This document shows, piece after piece, positions 26,105 to 34,798 of a stretch of 64,000 nucleotides of DNA. The notes beneath the pieces were generated by a model. It was not told the DNA's origin and made no database searches. It saw nothing but the letters and a program-made list of their open reading frames with translations. Location: assembly GCA_947259405.1 (NCBI GenBank), contig CAMYLY010000004.1, forward strand, positions 411,198-475,197, in the 5' to 3' direction. How positions within the stretch are numbered: position 1 is the stretch's first letter; the number at the start of each line of letters is the position of its first letter. Origin of the DNA: an uncultured Gemmatimonadales bacterium. GTDB lineage: Bacteria; Gemmatimonadota; Gemmatimonadetes; Gemmatimonadales; GWC2-71-9. A program made the translations under genes and the position numbers.

Positions 26105-27463
26105 ATGACAACGTCTAGAATCGGCCGCATCGGCGCCCTCGTCGCTGTAGCGCTTGTCGCGATCCCCTCCCAACCGAAGGGGCACGAGATCCCGAACGAC
26201 GTGACGGTTCGGATGTTCGTGAAACCTGATGGGAGGACGCTCCGAGTTCTGGTGCGGGTCCCCCTCAACGCAATGCGGGATTTCAACTTCCCCGTGCGCG
26301 GGCCGGGGTACCTCCAGATCGAGGCGGCCGAGCAGATGCTGCACGATGCGGCGATCATGTGGGTCGCCGACTACCTGGAGGTCTACGAGAACGGCGCGGC
26401 ACTCGGCAGGCCGATGGTGCCGGTGACGCGGGTCTCCCTACCGTCCAACCTTGCCTTCGGCGATTACGACGAGGCACTCGGTCACATCACGAGCGATCCA
26501 CTCCCTGAGGAGACTGAGCTCATCTGGGAACAGGCGCTCCTCGATGCCGTGATCGAGTATCCCATTGCGTCAGACCAGTCGGAGTTCTCCATGCGGCCGG
26601 CCATGGCACACTTGGGGTTGCGAACGCTGACCGTGCTCCGGTTCCTTCCGGCGAAGGGCGGCGAACGCGCGTTTCAGTACACAGGCGACCACGGGCTGGT
26701 GCGACTCGATCCCCGGTGGCACCAGGCGGTTTGGCGTTTCATCGCGCTGGGATTCGACCACATCCTCGATGGATTCGATCACCTGCTCTTTCTCCTCTGT
26801 CTGGTGATCCCCTTCCGGCGGTTCTGGGCACTCGTTCCGATCGTGACCTCCTTCACCGTCGCGCATTCCATAACGCTGATTGCGTCCGCGGTTGGTTTGG
26901 CACCCGATGCCCTATGGTTCCCACCGCTCATCGAGACGTTGATCGCGCTCTCGATCGTGTTTATGGCACTCGAGAACATCGTGGGCGCGAAACTCCAACG
27001 CCGATGGATGATCGCGTTCGGGTTTGGTTTGGTGCACGGTTTTGGATTCTCGTTCGTGCTCAGCGAGTCGTTGCAGTTTGCCGGTGGGCACCTGCTCACG
27101 TCGCTCCTCTCCTTCAACGTGGGCGTTGAGTTCGGCCAGTTGTTCGTGCTCGCGTTGGCGGTGCCGGCTCTGGTGTTGTTATTCCGGCACGTCCTGGCCG
27201 AGCGCATGGGGACGATCATTCTTTCTGCCTTGCTCGCGCACACGGGCTGGCATTGGATGACTGATCGGGGATCGCAGTTACTGCAGTATCAGGTCACGTG
27301 GCCGGCCGTTGACACCCTGTTTCTCGCGACGCTGCTGCGTTGGCTCATGCTGTTCGTGATCATTGGCGGCGCTGCATGGGCGTTGCGCGGCGGGTTTGCG
27401 AAACTGAGTGAGTGGGCGAACGGGCGGATGGGCGGGCAGGCAGTCGGGAGTTCCGCCACCTAG
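26105..27463 (+). CDS. HupE/UreJ-like membrane protein with exported N-terminal domain
   Basis: A 452-aa protein. A signal sequence (RIGALVAVALVAIPSQPKG) and an exported beta-rich domain (to about 200) are followed by a HupE/UreJ_2 core of about seven membrane helices. Its signatures are GFDHILDGFDHLLFLLCL, TSFTVAHSITLIASA and HGFGFSFVLSE. HupE/UreJ proteins are linked to nickel or other metal uptake, but this long form usually lies in secreted-protein clusters of unknown role. The His-rich GFDHxxDGxDHL motif may bind metal. The ATG at 26105 is preferred over the one at 26081. Confidence 0.85.
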   Translation: MTTSRIGRIGALVAVALVAIPSQPKGHEIPNDVTVRMFVKPDGRTLRVLVRVPLNAMRDFNFPVRGPGYLQIEAAEQMLHDAAIMWVADYLEVYENGAALGRPMVPVTRVSLPSNLAFGDYDEALGHITSDPLPEETELIWEQALLDAVIEYPIASDQSEFSMRPAMAHLGLRTLTVLRFLPAKGGERAFQYTGDHGLVRLDPRWHQAVWRFIALGFDHILDGFDHLLFLLCLVIPFRRFWALVPIVTSFTVAHSITLIASAVGLAPDALWFPPLIETLIALSIVFMALENIVGAKLQRRWMIAFGFGLVHGFGFSFVLSESLQFAGGHLLTSLLSFNVGVEFGQLFVLALAVPALVLLFRHVLAERMGTIILSALLAHTGWHWMTDRGSQLLQYQVTWPAVDTLFLATLLRWLMLFVIIGGAAWALRGGFAKLSEWANGRMGGQAVGSSAT

Positions 27464-27530
27464 GCACGCTCAGCGCCACGCATTACCCATGCCGCTCGAC
27501 TTCCCGTGGGGGTACGGGGGCGTAGATTCT

Positions 27531-27554
27531 CCAAACCCGTTTCGAACCGTTTGG
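27531..27554. promoter_or_regulatory. Inverted and direct repeat upstream of NHL gene
   Basis: CCAAAC at 27531-27536 and GTTTGG at 27549-27554 form inverted arms around a central TTCGAA palindrome; CCGTTT is also repeated directly inside. It ends 10 bp before the ATG at 27565 and could be an operator or a 5'-leader structure. No factor is suggested. Confidence 0.35.
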
Positions 27555-27564
27555 TGAGGTAAGT

Positions 27565-28596
27565 ATGTCACACGCTTCCATCTTGAGGATGACCATCGCT
27601 GTCGCACTTGTGGCGGTGGTCGTCGCCGACGTCGCACACGCACAGAACCACGCACCGAATCCGTACACGACAGTACCCGGTGTTTGGGGAAGACTCTCGG
27701 CGGGACGAACGTGGGGGGCGACGAGCGCCGTCTATCCGGCACTTGACGGTCGCCACATCTGGGTAGGGGAGCGGTGTGGGGAGAACACGTGCAATGCGAA
27801 AGACGACGTCGATCCCATTCTCTTGTTCGACCAAGACGGCAATCTCGTGCGGAGCTTTGGTGCCGGAATGATCCTCTGGCCTCACGGGATGTACGTTGAT
27901 GCGGACGGCAACGTCTGGGTGACCGACGCACTCGGTTTTGGACAACAGCCAGAAGGTCGAGGTCATGAGATCCTGAAGTTCAGCCCCGAGGGCGAGTTGC
28001 TGATGACGCTTGGCAAGAGAGGCCTTCCCGGAGACGGTCCGGACACGTTTCGAAAGCCCTCCGACGTCCTGGTGGCGCCCAATGGCGCCATCTTCGTGGC
28101 CGACGGCCACGATGCCGGGGGCAACAATCGCATCGTGAAGTTCTCCAGTGACGGCACCTATCTCACGGAATGGGGAGAGACAGGGGGGGAGAACGGGCAG
28201 TTCCGTGACCCGCACGCCCTCGCCATGGACTCCCAGGGTCGGTTGTTCGTAGGCGATCGGGCGAACAGCCGAATCCAGATATTCGATCAAGAAGGCAACC
28301 ACCTCGCGACGTGGACGCAGTTCGGTCGACCGAGCGGGTTGTTCATCGATGCCAACGACATTCTGTATTCGGCGGATTCCGAATCCAACACGCGGCGGAA
28401 CCCGGGTTGGAAACGCGGTATCCGCATCGGCAGTGCGCGCGACGGCTTCGTGACGGCGTTCATTCCAGATCCCGAACCCGACCAGGACAACTCGGGAACG
28501 AGTGCCGCCGAGGGCGTCGCCGTGGACGCGATGGGAAACATCTATGGCGCCGAGGTCGGGCCAAGGATGCTGCGGCGATACGTGCGGCAGCGGTAA
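27565..28596 (+). CDS. Secreted NHL-repeat propeller protein (PAL-like)
   Basis: A 343-aa exported protein with signal peptide cleaved at AHA-QN near residue 27. Its NHL repeats are like those of peptidyl-alpha-hydroxyglycine alpha-amidating lyase: HGMYVDADGNVWVTDALG, HEILKFSPEGELLMTLG, DVLVAPNGAIFVADGH and PHALAMDSQGRLFVGDR. The family includes a Zn/Ca lyase, yet no hydroxylating monooxygenase partner is present, so enzymatic activity is open. GGTGAGG lies near the start codon. The choice-of-anchor B gene follows 26 bp later. Confidence 0.86.
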   Translation: MSHASILRMTIAVALVAVVVADVAHAQNHAPNPYTTVPGVWGRLSAGRTWGATSAVYPALDGRHIWVGERCGENTCNAKDDVDPILLFDQDGNLVRSFGAGMILWPHGMYVDADGNVWVTDALGFGQQPEGRGHEILKFSPEGELLMTLGKRGLPGDGPDTFRKPSDVLVAPNGAIFVADGHDAGGNNRIVKFSSDGTYLTEWGETGGENGQFRDPHALAMDSQGRLFVGDRANSRIQIFDQEGNHLATWTQFGRPSGLFIDANDILYSADSESNTRRNPGWKRGIRIGSARDGFVTAFIPDPEPDQDNSGTSAAEGVAVDAMGNIYGAEVGPRMLRRYVRQR

Positions 28597-28622
28597 ACCA
28601 CTTCCACGGACCTGAGAATCAG

Positions 28623-30977
28623 ATGAAACGACGCGATGTGTTGTTCGTGTTTCTCCTGCTGTGTGTAGGCGCACCGGCGGCAGGCGCGCAGCAGTTTGGC
28701 GGCTCGCTGGCGATCAGTGGGAACCAGGTGCTGGTGGGCGAAGCGCGCCAGTCGACGTTCCCTGGCATCGTGTACGTGTTCGAGCGGGCGGGCGACGCGT
28801 GGCGTGAGACGGCGCAGCTCATGGTTGCCGACGCGAGCCTGGGGGCGCCCGACGGCTTTGGCCGCGCGTTGGCCTTCACAGGTCGAACGCTCCTGGTTGG
28901 AGCACCCCTCACGAACGGCCATGCGGGAGCGGTGCACGTCTACCAGTCGGGCGCTTCCGGAGCGTGGAATCGAGTTGGAACCGTGGCCTCTCCTTCAGAA
29001 TCGGATAGCGCGGGCTTCGGCAGTGCGGTGGTCGCGAATGCCGATGTTGTGGCAATTGCGGCGCCGGGTGATCTTGACGGCGCCGGCGCGGTGCACGTCT
29101 TCCGGCTCCAGGCCGGAGCGTTGATACCGCAAGCGACGTTGCGCGCCGAGGGCACACAGAACTTCGGAACGACCATCACCGTCGAAGGCGACCTTCTCCT
29201 CGCGGGTAACCCTGAACGCCGTGACGCTCCGCCGTACGTGCACGCTTTCCGTCTCGACCGTGCGTCGCAAGAATGGGTCGAATTGGGCACGCTCGGCGGA
29301 GAGATGTTCGGTGAGCGGAGTGGGTTTGGCACTTCGCTAGCGCTCCGAGACGGGCGAGCATTCGTCGGTGCACCGGGGCTCAATCAACGCGTCGGGGCGG
29401 TGTTCGTCTTTTCATCTTCAGTCGAAACCGGTGAGTGGTTCGTCGAAACCCAATTGGCGCCGTTCGAGGCACGGCCCAACACGCAGTTCGGTGCCTCGAT
29501 TGCGTTTGACGGTGATCGTACGTGGGTTGGAGCCCCCGGAGATGGAGACGGCGCCGGCGCTACCTATGCGTTCGATCAGAACGCCACGGGCGCATGGCTC
29601 GGCGTGCGGAAAGTGATGAGTGACGCGCTCGAGGGGGCAGCTGGATTCGGGAGTTCCTCGGCTACCGGTGCGGCGGTTGCCGTCGTTGGGGCGGGCCGGG
29701 TCGATCGTGGCGGGGGAGCGGTCGCGGTTTTCGAGCGCGGGCGAGATGGAGGGTGGTCGGAACGTGCCACGCTCGTGAACGAGATGCGCGGGTTTCCCGC
29801 GGTCACTGGGGGTGAGATCGAATGTGGGGCCGGTCGTGCCGTGGGCTTCGCGTGCGGGAACGTGAACGTGCTTTCCTTCCTGCCGATCAAGGACATTGGT
29901 GGGCAGCGCGGCACGAGTGTCAATGATATCTGGGGCTGGACGGATTCAGAGACGGGTCGCGAGTACGCCATCGTGGGTCGCACCGACGGGACCTCGTTCG
30001 TCGACATCACGGATCCGCTCAACCCGCGCTACTTGGGAGACCTCCCGAAGACGGGGGGATCGAGCAGCAGTATCTGGCGTGACATGAAGGTCTATCGGGA
30101 TCACGTGTACATCGTCGCCGATGCCGCGGGTGAACACGGCGTGCAGGTGTTCGATCTGCGCCAGCTCAGAACGCTCCACGCCGTTCCTGTCACGCTCGAC
30201 GAGACGTATCGCTATGACGGCATCAACAGCGCGCACAACATCGTGATCAACGAGGAGACGGGGTACGCGTACGCCGTCGGGAGCAGTGGTGGCGGCGAAA
30301 CGTGTGGCGGTGGCCTGCACATGATCAATCTCGCCAATCCCGGGCAGCCGACCTTTGCTGGATGTTTTGCCGACCGATCAACGGGGCGTCGCAAGACGGG
30401 CTATTCGCATGATGCTCAGTGCGTGACGTATCGCGGCCCGGACATCGATCATCAGGGCAAAGAGATCTGCATGGGATCCAACGAGACGGCGCTCAGCATT
30501 GCCGACGTGTCGAACAAGAACAACCCGGTGGCGCTGGCGATGATCTCGTACCCGAACGTTGCCTACACACACCAAGGGTGGTTTTCCGAAGACCATCGAT
30601 ACTTCTATCAGAACGATGAAGGCGATGAGCCCCAGGGACTGGTCGACGGTACGCGGACGCTCGTGTGGGACGTGACCGATCTGGATGATCCGGTGCTCGT
30701 GAAAGAGTACATCGCGGAGACGACGACCACGGATCACAATCTCTATATCCGTGGCGACGTGATGTACCAGTCGAATTACGGAAGTGGTCTGCGCGTCATT
30801 GACATCTCAGATCCGGAGAATCCGGTGGAGATCGGATTCTTCGATACGACGCCGTACGGTGGTGGCGGGTCTTGGAGCAACTACCCGTATTTCGAGAGTG
30901 GCGTCATTATCGCTACCAGCATGGGTGATGGCCTGTTTGTTTTGAAGGCAACCAAACAGCCGCCGTTGACACCGTAG
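28623..30977 (+). CDS. Choice-of-anchor B / LVIVD propeller protein with FG-GAP region
   Basis: A 784-aa exported protein; the signal peptide is VLFVFLLLCVGAPAAGA. Residues 25-400 hold repeated FG-GAP/integrin-like units (AFVGAPGLNQRVGAVFVFS, GTTITVEGDLLLAG, WVGAPGDGDGAGATYAF). Residues 430-775 form the choice-of-anchor B domain with LVIVD repeats: VDITDPLNPRYLGDL, MKVYRDHVYIVADA, GVQVFDLRQL, AHNIVINEETGYAYAVG and VIDISDPENPVEIGFFDT. It probably acts at the cell surface. ATG at 28623 is chosen for the signal peptide; the longer frame overlaps the preceding gene antisensically to its code. Confidence 0.85.
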   Translation: MKRRDVLFVFLLLCVGAPAAGAQQFGGSLAISGNQVLVGEARQSTFPGIVYVFERAGDAWRETAQLMVADASLGAPDGFGRALAFTGRTLLVGAPLTNGHAGAVHVYQSGASGAWNRVGTVASPSESDSAGFGSAVVANADVVAIAAPGDLDGAGAVHVFRLQAGALIPQATLRAEGTQNFGTTITVEGDLLLAGNPERRDAPPYVHAFRLDRASQEWVELGTLGGEMFGERSGFGTSLALRDGRAFVGAPGLNQRVGAVFVFSSSVETGEWFVETQLAPFEARPNTQFGASIAFDGDRTWVGAPGDGDGAGATYAFDQNATGAWLGVRKVMSDALEGAAGFGSSSATGAAVAVVGAGRVDRGGGAVAVFERGRDGGWSERATLVNEMRGFPAVTGGEIECGAGRAVGFACGNVNVLSFLPIKDIGGQRGTSVNDIWGWTDSETGREYAIVGRTDGTSFVDITDPLNPRYLGDLPKTGGSSSSIWRDMKVYRDHVYIVADAAGEHGVQVFDLRQLRTLHAVPVTLDETYRYDGINSAHNIVINEETGYAYAVGSSGGGETCGGGLHMINLANPGQPTFAGCFADRSTGRRKTGYSHDAQCVTYRGPDIDHQGKEICMGSNETALSIADVSNKNNPVALAMISYPNVAYTHQGWFSEDHRYFYQNDEGDEPQGLVDGTRTLVWDVTDLDDPVLVKEYIAETTTTDHNLYIRGDVMYQSNYGSGLRVIDISDPENPVEIGFFDTTPYGGGGSWSNYPYFESGVIIATSMGDGLFVLKATKQPPLTP

Positions 30978-31036
30978 GACAGGGGGAACGGCCGGACAAG
31001 CGGTTAGGCCGCCAGGCATCCTGAACGGCCGCTCAT

Positions 31037-31993
31037 TCAGTCGCTGGTGGCAAGCAGCAAGTGCAGGAGCATTGCGTTGTCGAGATGGTCCAGAAACGTA
31101 TCGAATTCCAGGTAGTATCCCTCCACGTCATACCCGACAAACGCATGAAATCGGTCATTCCGTCCAACCGAGTCCGACCGCATCTCGAAACCGTTCGCGC
31201 CACTCGCATGCGCGAACCAGTCGTCGATGTTGTCCGTCCAAAATGACAGCGTCACACCTTTCTGTTCGGTCGACCGATGCATGCCGCGTTCCTGGTCAAC
31301 GAGCCCGAGGAATCCTGTGAGTGAGGTCTGGTAGATCTTGGTCCAGCCCTGGTCGACAATCATCTCGAGGCCGAGCCTGTCCTCGTAGAAGGCCATCGCA
31401 GCTTCGAGGTCGTTGTAGTAGGTCCAGAGCACCGTCGCCTTGAAGCCGAGGCCTGCTGGAACGTCACCTGCCGACAGCTTGGTTTCGGCTGCGTCGAGTA
31501 CCGGGATGAAGCGTTGGTTTTCAGGATGCGAATTGAACCGTTCGAATTCGAGTAGGTAGCCCTCGGGATCGATGGCGACAAAACCGTCATGCGGGCGGTT
31601 CTCTCGGAGGTTGAACTCGAACCGCATCTTCGTGTCGGTAGCTGACAGGTAATCCCACCATTCCTCGAGTTGATCCGTGATCAACGCGATCGCGACGGTC
31701 TTCGGTTCGTCCGCCGAGTGCATCCCGCTATCGGCGTCGACAAGCGTGAGAAACGACGATCCCGCGATATGCAGGATCTTCGCAAACCCATAGTCGGCGG
31801 CAACGTCGATGCCGAGGGTGTTGGTGTAGAAGTCGGTGGCCACGTCGAGGTCGGCATAGTAGAAGAAGGCATTGTTCGCAATGATGCCAAAGTCTCGGTA
31901 CGGGTTAGCCGTTCCGGGATCGGAGCGCGTACAACTTGAAGCGGTTGTAGCCATCCAGGCGAGGAGCAGCAGGGGAATTATGCGTCGCACCAC
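31037..31993 (-). CDS. VOC (glyoxalase-fold) lipoprotein with two domains
   Basis: A 318-aa lipoprotein; the signal ends in lipobox ASSC near residue 21. Two vicinal-oxygen-chelate modules follow (about 35-155 and 175-310). Each has the pattern FYYADLDVATDFYTNTLGID / WTYYNDLEAAMAFYEDRLGLE and ends in a YxLEFxxF motif. The paired modules form one active-site-like barrel. A glyoxalase, dioxygenase or binding role cannot be told apart. The start is GTG. It is divergent from the DUF3810 gene by 39 bp. Confidence 0.85.
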   Translation of the reverse strand: MVRRIIPLLLLAWMATTASSCTRSDPGTANPYRDFGIIANNAFFYYADLDVATDFYTNTLGIDVAADYGFAKILHIAGSSFLTLVDADSGMHSADEPKTVAIALITDQLEEWWDYLSATDTKMRFEFNLRENRPHDGFVAIDPEGYLLEFERFNSHPENQRFIPVLDAAETKLSAGDVPAGLGFKATVLWTYYNDLEAAMAFYEDRLGLEMIVDQGWTKIYQTSLTGFLGLVDQERGMHRSTEQKGVTLSFWTDNIDDWFAHASGANGFEMRSDSVGRNDRFHAFVGYDVEGYYLEFDTFLDHLDNAMLLHLLLATSD

Positions 31994-32032
31994 GTTCTAG
32001 GCCTCGTCGTCTCGACCTTCTACATTGCCGTC

Positions 32033-33205
32033 ATGTCAGACATTGCGCCAGCAAGGACTGAAAGCGTACTGCCGAGCGATCGCCCGCTCCATGCGAAGCG
32101 GCGGCTCGTGGTGTCGGGGCTGGGAGTAGCGGCATTCGCCCTATTTCAGCTTCTCCTCGTCGCTCCGCGACTCACGGATGCGGTGTTTGGAGATGTGATC
32201 AATCCCCCGGTCGTGTGGGTGCTGTCGCGCATCACGGGGCTGGTACCGTTCTCCGTTGCTGAGTGGCTGATTCTGGCATATGTGCTCACCGTGGCATTCT
32301 TCATGGCGCGGGCAACGGTCGCGATGGTGCGACGGCGTCGGTCTATGCGAAACGGGCTCGCTTCCGCGGCACTCATTGGGTTCCGTGATCTGGGTGCGAT
32401 CGTGTTTCTTTTTTACGTCGTGTGGGGATTCAACTACGCACGGTCACCGCTCGCGGATCGATTGGGTTGGCCCGAGTTCGTGCCGCCGGATTCGACGGAA
32501 CTCATCGTGCTGGCCGAACAGAGCGTTTACAACGTCAATGCGGCGTACCGGGCACTGCACGGAGTCGCTGACCTTGGCCACGCGACGCCCGTCCCCGACA
32601 ATGCGGACTTGAACGCTGCGATCGATGTTGGATATGCGCGGGCGGCGACGCTGCTTCCGCTGCCGTCATTCATGAAGTGGCAGTACGGTCGGGTGAAGCA
32701 ACCAGTCTGGTACCAACTGTTTGCCACGTTCGGTGCGGCTGGGGTGTACCTGCCCTGGACGGCTGAGTCGCACGTGGTTCCCCAGCCTGCGGCGCTTCGT
32801 GCCTACACCATCGCCCACGAGAAGGCCCACCAGCGCGGGATCAACCCGGAACTCGAAGCGAGCTTCATGGGGTTTCTGGCAGCCTCTCTGGCCCCGAATC
32901 GGGTGGCACGCTATTCGGCGGCCTTCTACGCTCAGGCGAGGTTGGTGCGGCTCGTCCCACGCGACGAGCGCCGACGCCTTGCGGCCTTGCGGCTCCCGGG
33001 GGTCGAACGTGACCGACGTGAGGTCAATGCCTGGTGGCAGCAGTTCGAGGGGCCTGCCGAGGCCGTTGGAGAGGCCATGAACGACCGCTTCCTCCGCACC
33101 AACCGTGTTGCCGGTGGAGTCCGAAACTACGAGTTGGTCGTGCAGCTCTTCGTGGAGTTCAATCGCCAAACCGGTGCCCTCTCGCCGGCCGGGGATGCTC
33201 CGTAG
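32033..33205 (+). CDS. DUF3810 membrane protein with HExxH metalloprotease motif
   Basis: A 390-aa protein with three membrane segments (about 28-46, 74-92, 118-134) and a soluble C-terminal domain typical of DUF3810. The domain has HEKAH at 262-266, followed nine residues later by Glu275 in NPELEASFMG. That is a classic zincin arrangement (HExxH plus Glu), so it is a likely membrane metallopeptidase whose substrate is unknown. The start ATG lies 39 bp from the divergent VOC gene. Confidence 0.88.
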   Translation: MSDIAPARTESVLPSDRPLHAKRRLVVSGLGVAAFALFQLLLVAPRLTDAVFGDVINPPVVWVLSRITGLVPFSVAEWLILAYVLTVAFFMARATVAMVRRRRSMRNGLASAALIGFRDLGAIVFLFYVVWGFNYARSPLADRLGWPEFVPPDSTELIVLAEQSVYNVNAAYRALHGVADLGHATPVPDNADLNAAIDVGYARAATLLPLPSFMKWQYGRVKQPVWYQLFATFGAAGVYLPWTAESHVVPQPAALRAYTIAHEKAHQRGINPELEASFMGFLAASLAPNRVARYSAAFYAQARLVRLVPRDERRRLAALRLPGVERDRREVNAWWQQFEGPAEAVGEAMNDRFLRTNRVAGGVRNYELVVQLFVEFNRQTGALSPAGDAP

Positions 33206-33222
33206 ACGGCTCTTCACCACCC

Positions 33223-33238
33223 CTTAAGGGTCCGTTCA
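33223..33238 (+). promoter_or_regulatory. 16-bp regulatory element upstream of the 33.3-kb secreted protein gene
   Basis: The plus strand reads CTTAAGGGTCCGTTCA; its complement is TGAACGGACCCTTAAG, which matches TGAAR-N4-CYTTAAG except for C at position five. It lies 47 bp upstream of the ATG at 33286, in the same orientation relative to its gene as the other copies. Confidence 0.55.
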
Positions 33239-33285
33239 CGTTACGGGGCATACCCTGTTCAGTGGAGGATGGCAAGGAGGTTTCG

Positions 33286-33786
33286 ATGCGATCCCCACGT
33301 GAAGTAGCGTTCGGCGCAGCGTTCGCGGCGCTTTTCGTGATGCCACAGGCGGCATCGTCCCCAATCGACCAGATGATTGCCAATGTGAATCAGTTGCTTG
33401 CCGAGTACGAGTTCACCGACCACGCCGGACAGGTCGGGCGGACATCGATCAAGATCGTGAATGGCGTGCTCATCGTTGAAACGGCGAAGCGCAAGGGCGA
33501 GGACGTGTTCACCAACATCTGGCGCGCGCCCGTCAATGATCTCGATGCGGACGACATGCGTCTCGAACGTGTCGGGAGTTATACTGAACTGGTGATTGCG
33601 TCACATGCCGCCGTCGTGACACAACTCCGTTCGGTCACGGGTGGGTTCTCGAACACATGGTCGTTACCTGCGGCACGAGCGGTGAAGCTGCAGTTCGCCG
33701 CGAACGAGTATGATGCGCTGGAGGTACAGGACCGCATGGCAGAACTGGTGCTTGCCGCGCAGTCTGAAGCGAAAGCGGTCGGATAA
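33286..33786 (+). CDS. Small exported protein, 166 aa
   Basis: An exported protein with signal peptide (VAFGAAFAALFVMPQAASS). The mature part is beta-rich (QVGRTSIKIVNGVLIVETAKR, YTELVIASHAAVVT) with an N-terminal helix and a C-terminal helix. No family recognised. The start is secure: AAGGAGGT lies 5 bp upstream, and a copy of the 16-bp dormancy-type element precedes it by 47 bp. It is therefore a candidate envelope member of the low-oxygen regulon. Confidence 0.82.
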   Translation: MRSPREVAFGAAFAALFVMPQAASSPIDQMIANVNQLLAEYEFTDHAGQVGRTSIKIVNGVLIVETAKRKGEDVFTNIWRAPVNDLDADDMRLERVGSYTELVIASHAAVVTQLRSVTGGFSNTWSLPAARAVKLQFAANEYDALEVQDRMAELVLAAQSEAKAVG

Positions 33787-33810
33787 CACCTTCATGCACT
33801 GGGGTCCGGA

Positions 33811-33847
33811 CGGCCGGCGCCTAGTGCGCCGGCCGTTGCTGTTCTTG
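33811..33847. terminator. Intergenic hairpin between convergent genes, likely bidirectional terminator
   Basis: A perfect 10-bp GC-rich stem (33811-33820 with 33826-33835) closes a five-base loop, then a moderately T-rich tail on the plus strand. It lies between the stop of the exported-protein gene (33786) and the stop of the convergent MscS gene (33854), where a shared terminator is expected. The T-run is weak on both sides. Confidence 0.6.
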
Positions 33848-33853
33848 GGGTGG

Positions 33854-34693
33854 TCAGGCTGCCCTGACACCGCCCGATTGGTGGACGTGCACGTCGTGTT
33901 GGGGATATGGAATCGAACACCCCGCCGTCTCAAGTTGCTCCTTCAACCTGCGTGTGAGATCGAACCGTAGGTTCCAGTAGTCGTCACGGTTGCACCAGGG
34001 TCGCACGACCAGATTCACGGAGGAATCAGCCAATTCGCTCACAGCGACGACGGGAGCGGGATCGGCGAGCACGCGGTCGTCGTCATCGAGTATCCGCCGC
34101 ATCACGTCGCTCGCCACCTGAAGGTCGTCGTCGTAGGAAACTCCCATGACGAGGTCAATGCGTCGCGTGGCATTTGCCGAATAGTTCTTGATCGTCTGGC
34201 CCCACACAGACGCGTTGGGCATAACGATGTCGACGTTGTCGGGCGTCTTGAGCGTCGTGGTGAAGACTCGAATGGCTTCGACGCTCCCTGCGACACCGCC
34301 AGCCTCCACGAAGTCACCCGTCTTGAAGGGTCGGAACATCAAGAGCATGACGCCCGAGGCGAAGTGGCTCAAAGTGCCTTGCATCGCCAACCCAACCGCC
34401 AATCCCGCGGCACCCAGGACGGCCACGAGGGACGCGGTCTGCACGCCGACGGCGCTCAACACGGCGATGACTACAACGGCGATGATGCCGTAGTACGTCA
34501 CGGACGACAGGAACGGAACGAGGGTTTCGTCAACGGCGGCTTTTTGCAGCGCCGTGCGAAGGATCTTGCGAGCCCAGCGGGCAAGCACGCGTCCCACAAA
34601 GAAGATCGCAATGGCGCTGATCAACTTCATGCCCCACGCGGTCATCGGTTCGGCAATGAGGGCCCAAAGGGCCGATAGGTCGAGTTCTGGCAT
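33854..34693 (-). CDS. Small-conductance mechanosensitive channel (MscS family)
   Basis: A 279-aa channel that releases solutes on hypo-osmotic shock. Three membrane helices lie in about 1-120 (ITWGMKLISAIAIFFVGRVL-like first helix; the pore helix contains VAVLGAAGLAVGLAMQGTLS). The beta domain contains MLLMFRPFKTGDFVEAGGVAG and IVMPNASVWGQTIKNYS. The C-terminal alpha/beta domain follows. The ATG at 34693 is preferred to the GTG at 34699 because GGGAG is well spaced from it. Confidence 0.93.
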   Translation of the reverse strand: MPELDLSALWALIAEPMTAWGMKLISAIAIFFVGRVLARWARKILRTALQKAAVDETLVPFLSSVTYYGIIAVVVIAVLSAVGVQTASLVAVLGAAGLAVGLAMQGTLSHFASGVMLLMFRPFKTGDFVEAGGVAGSVEAIRVFTTTLKTPDNVDIVMPNASVWGQTIKNYSANATRRIDLVMGVSYDDDLQVASDVMRRILDDDDRVLADPAPVVAVSELADSSVNLVVRPWCNRDDYWNLRFDLTRRLKEQLETAGCSIPYPQHDVHVHQSGGVRAA

Positions 34694-34798
34694 ACGCACT
34701 CCCGGGAATAGACGTGATACGGATTGCGAAATCTAACGGCCACTCAGCCTATGACTCCGTCGTGCTGGCCCCACTGCGGGCCTGGCATATCTTAGGCG

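Noticed and set aside
30984-31035. GAACGGCCG repeated at the end of the choice-of-anchor B gene as an att-like site
   Set aside because: No integrase, tRNA target or change in composition is nearby; the short GC-rich repeat can be chance.
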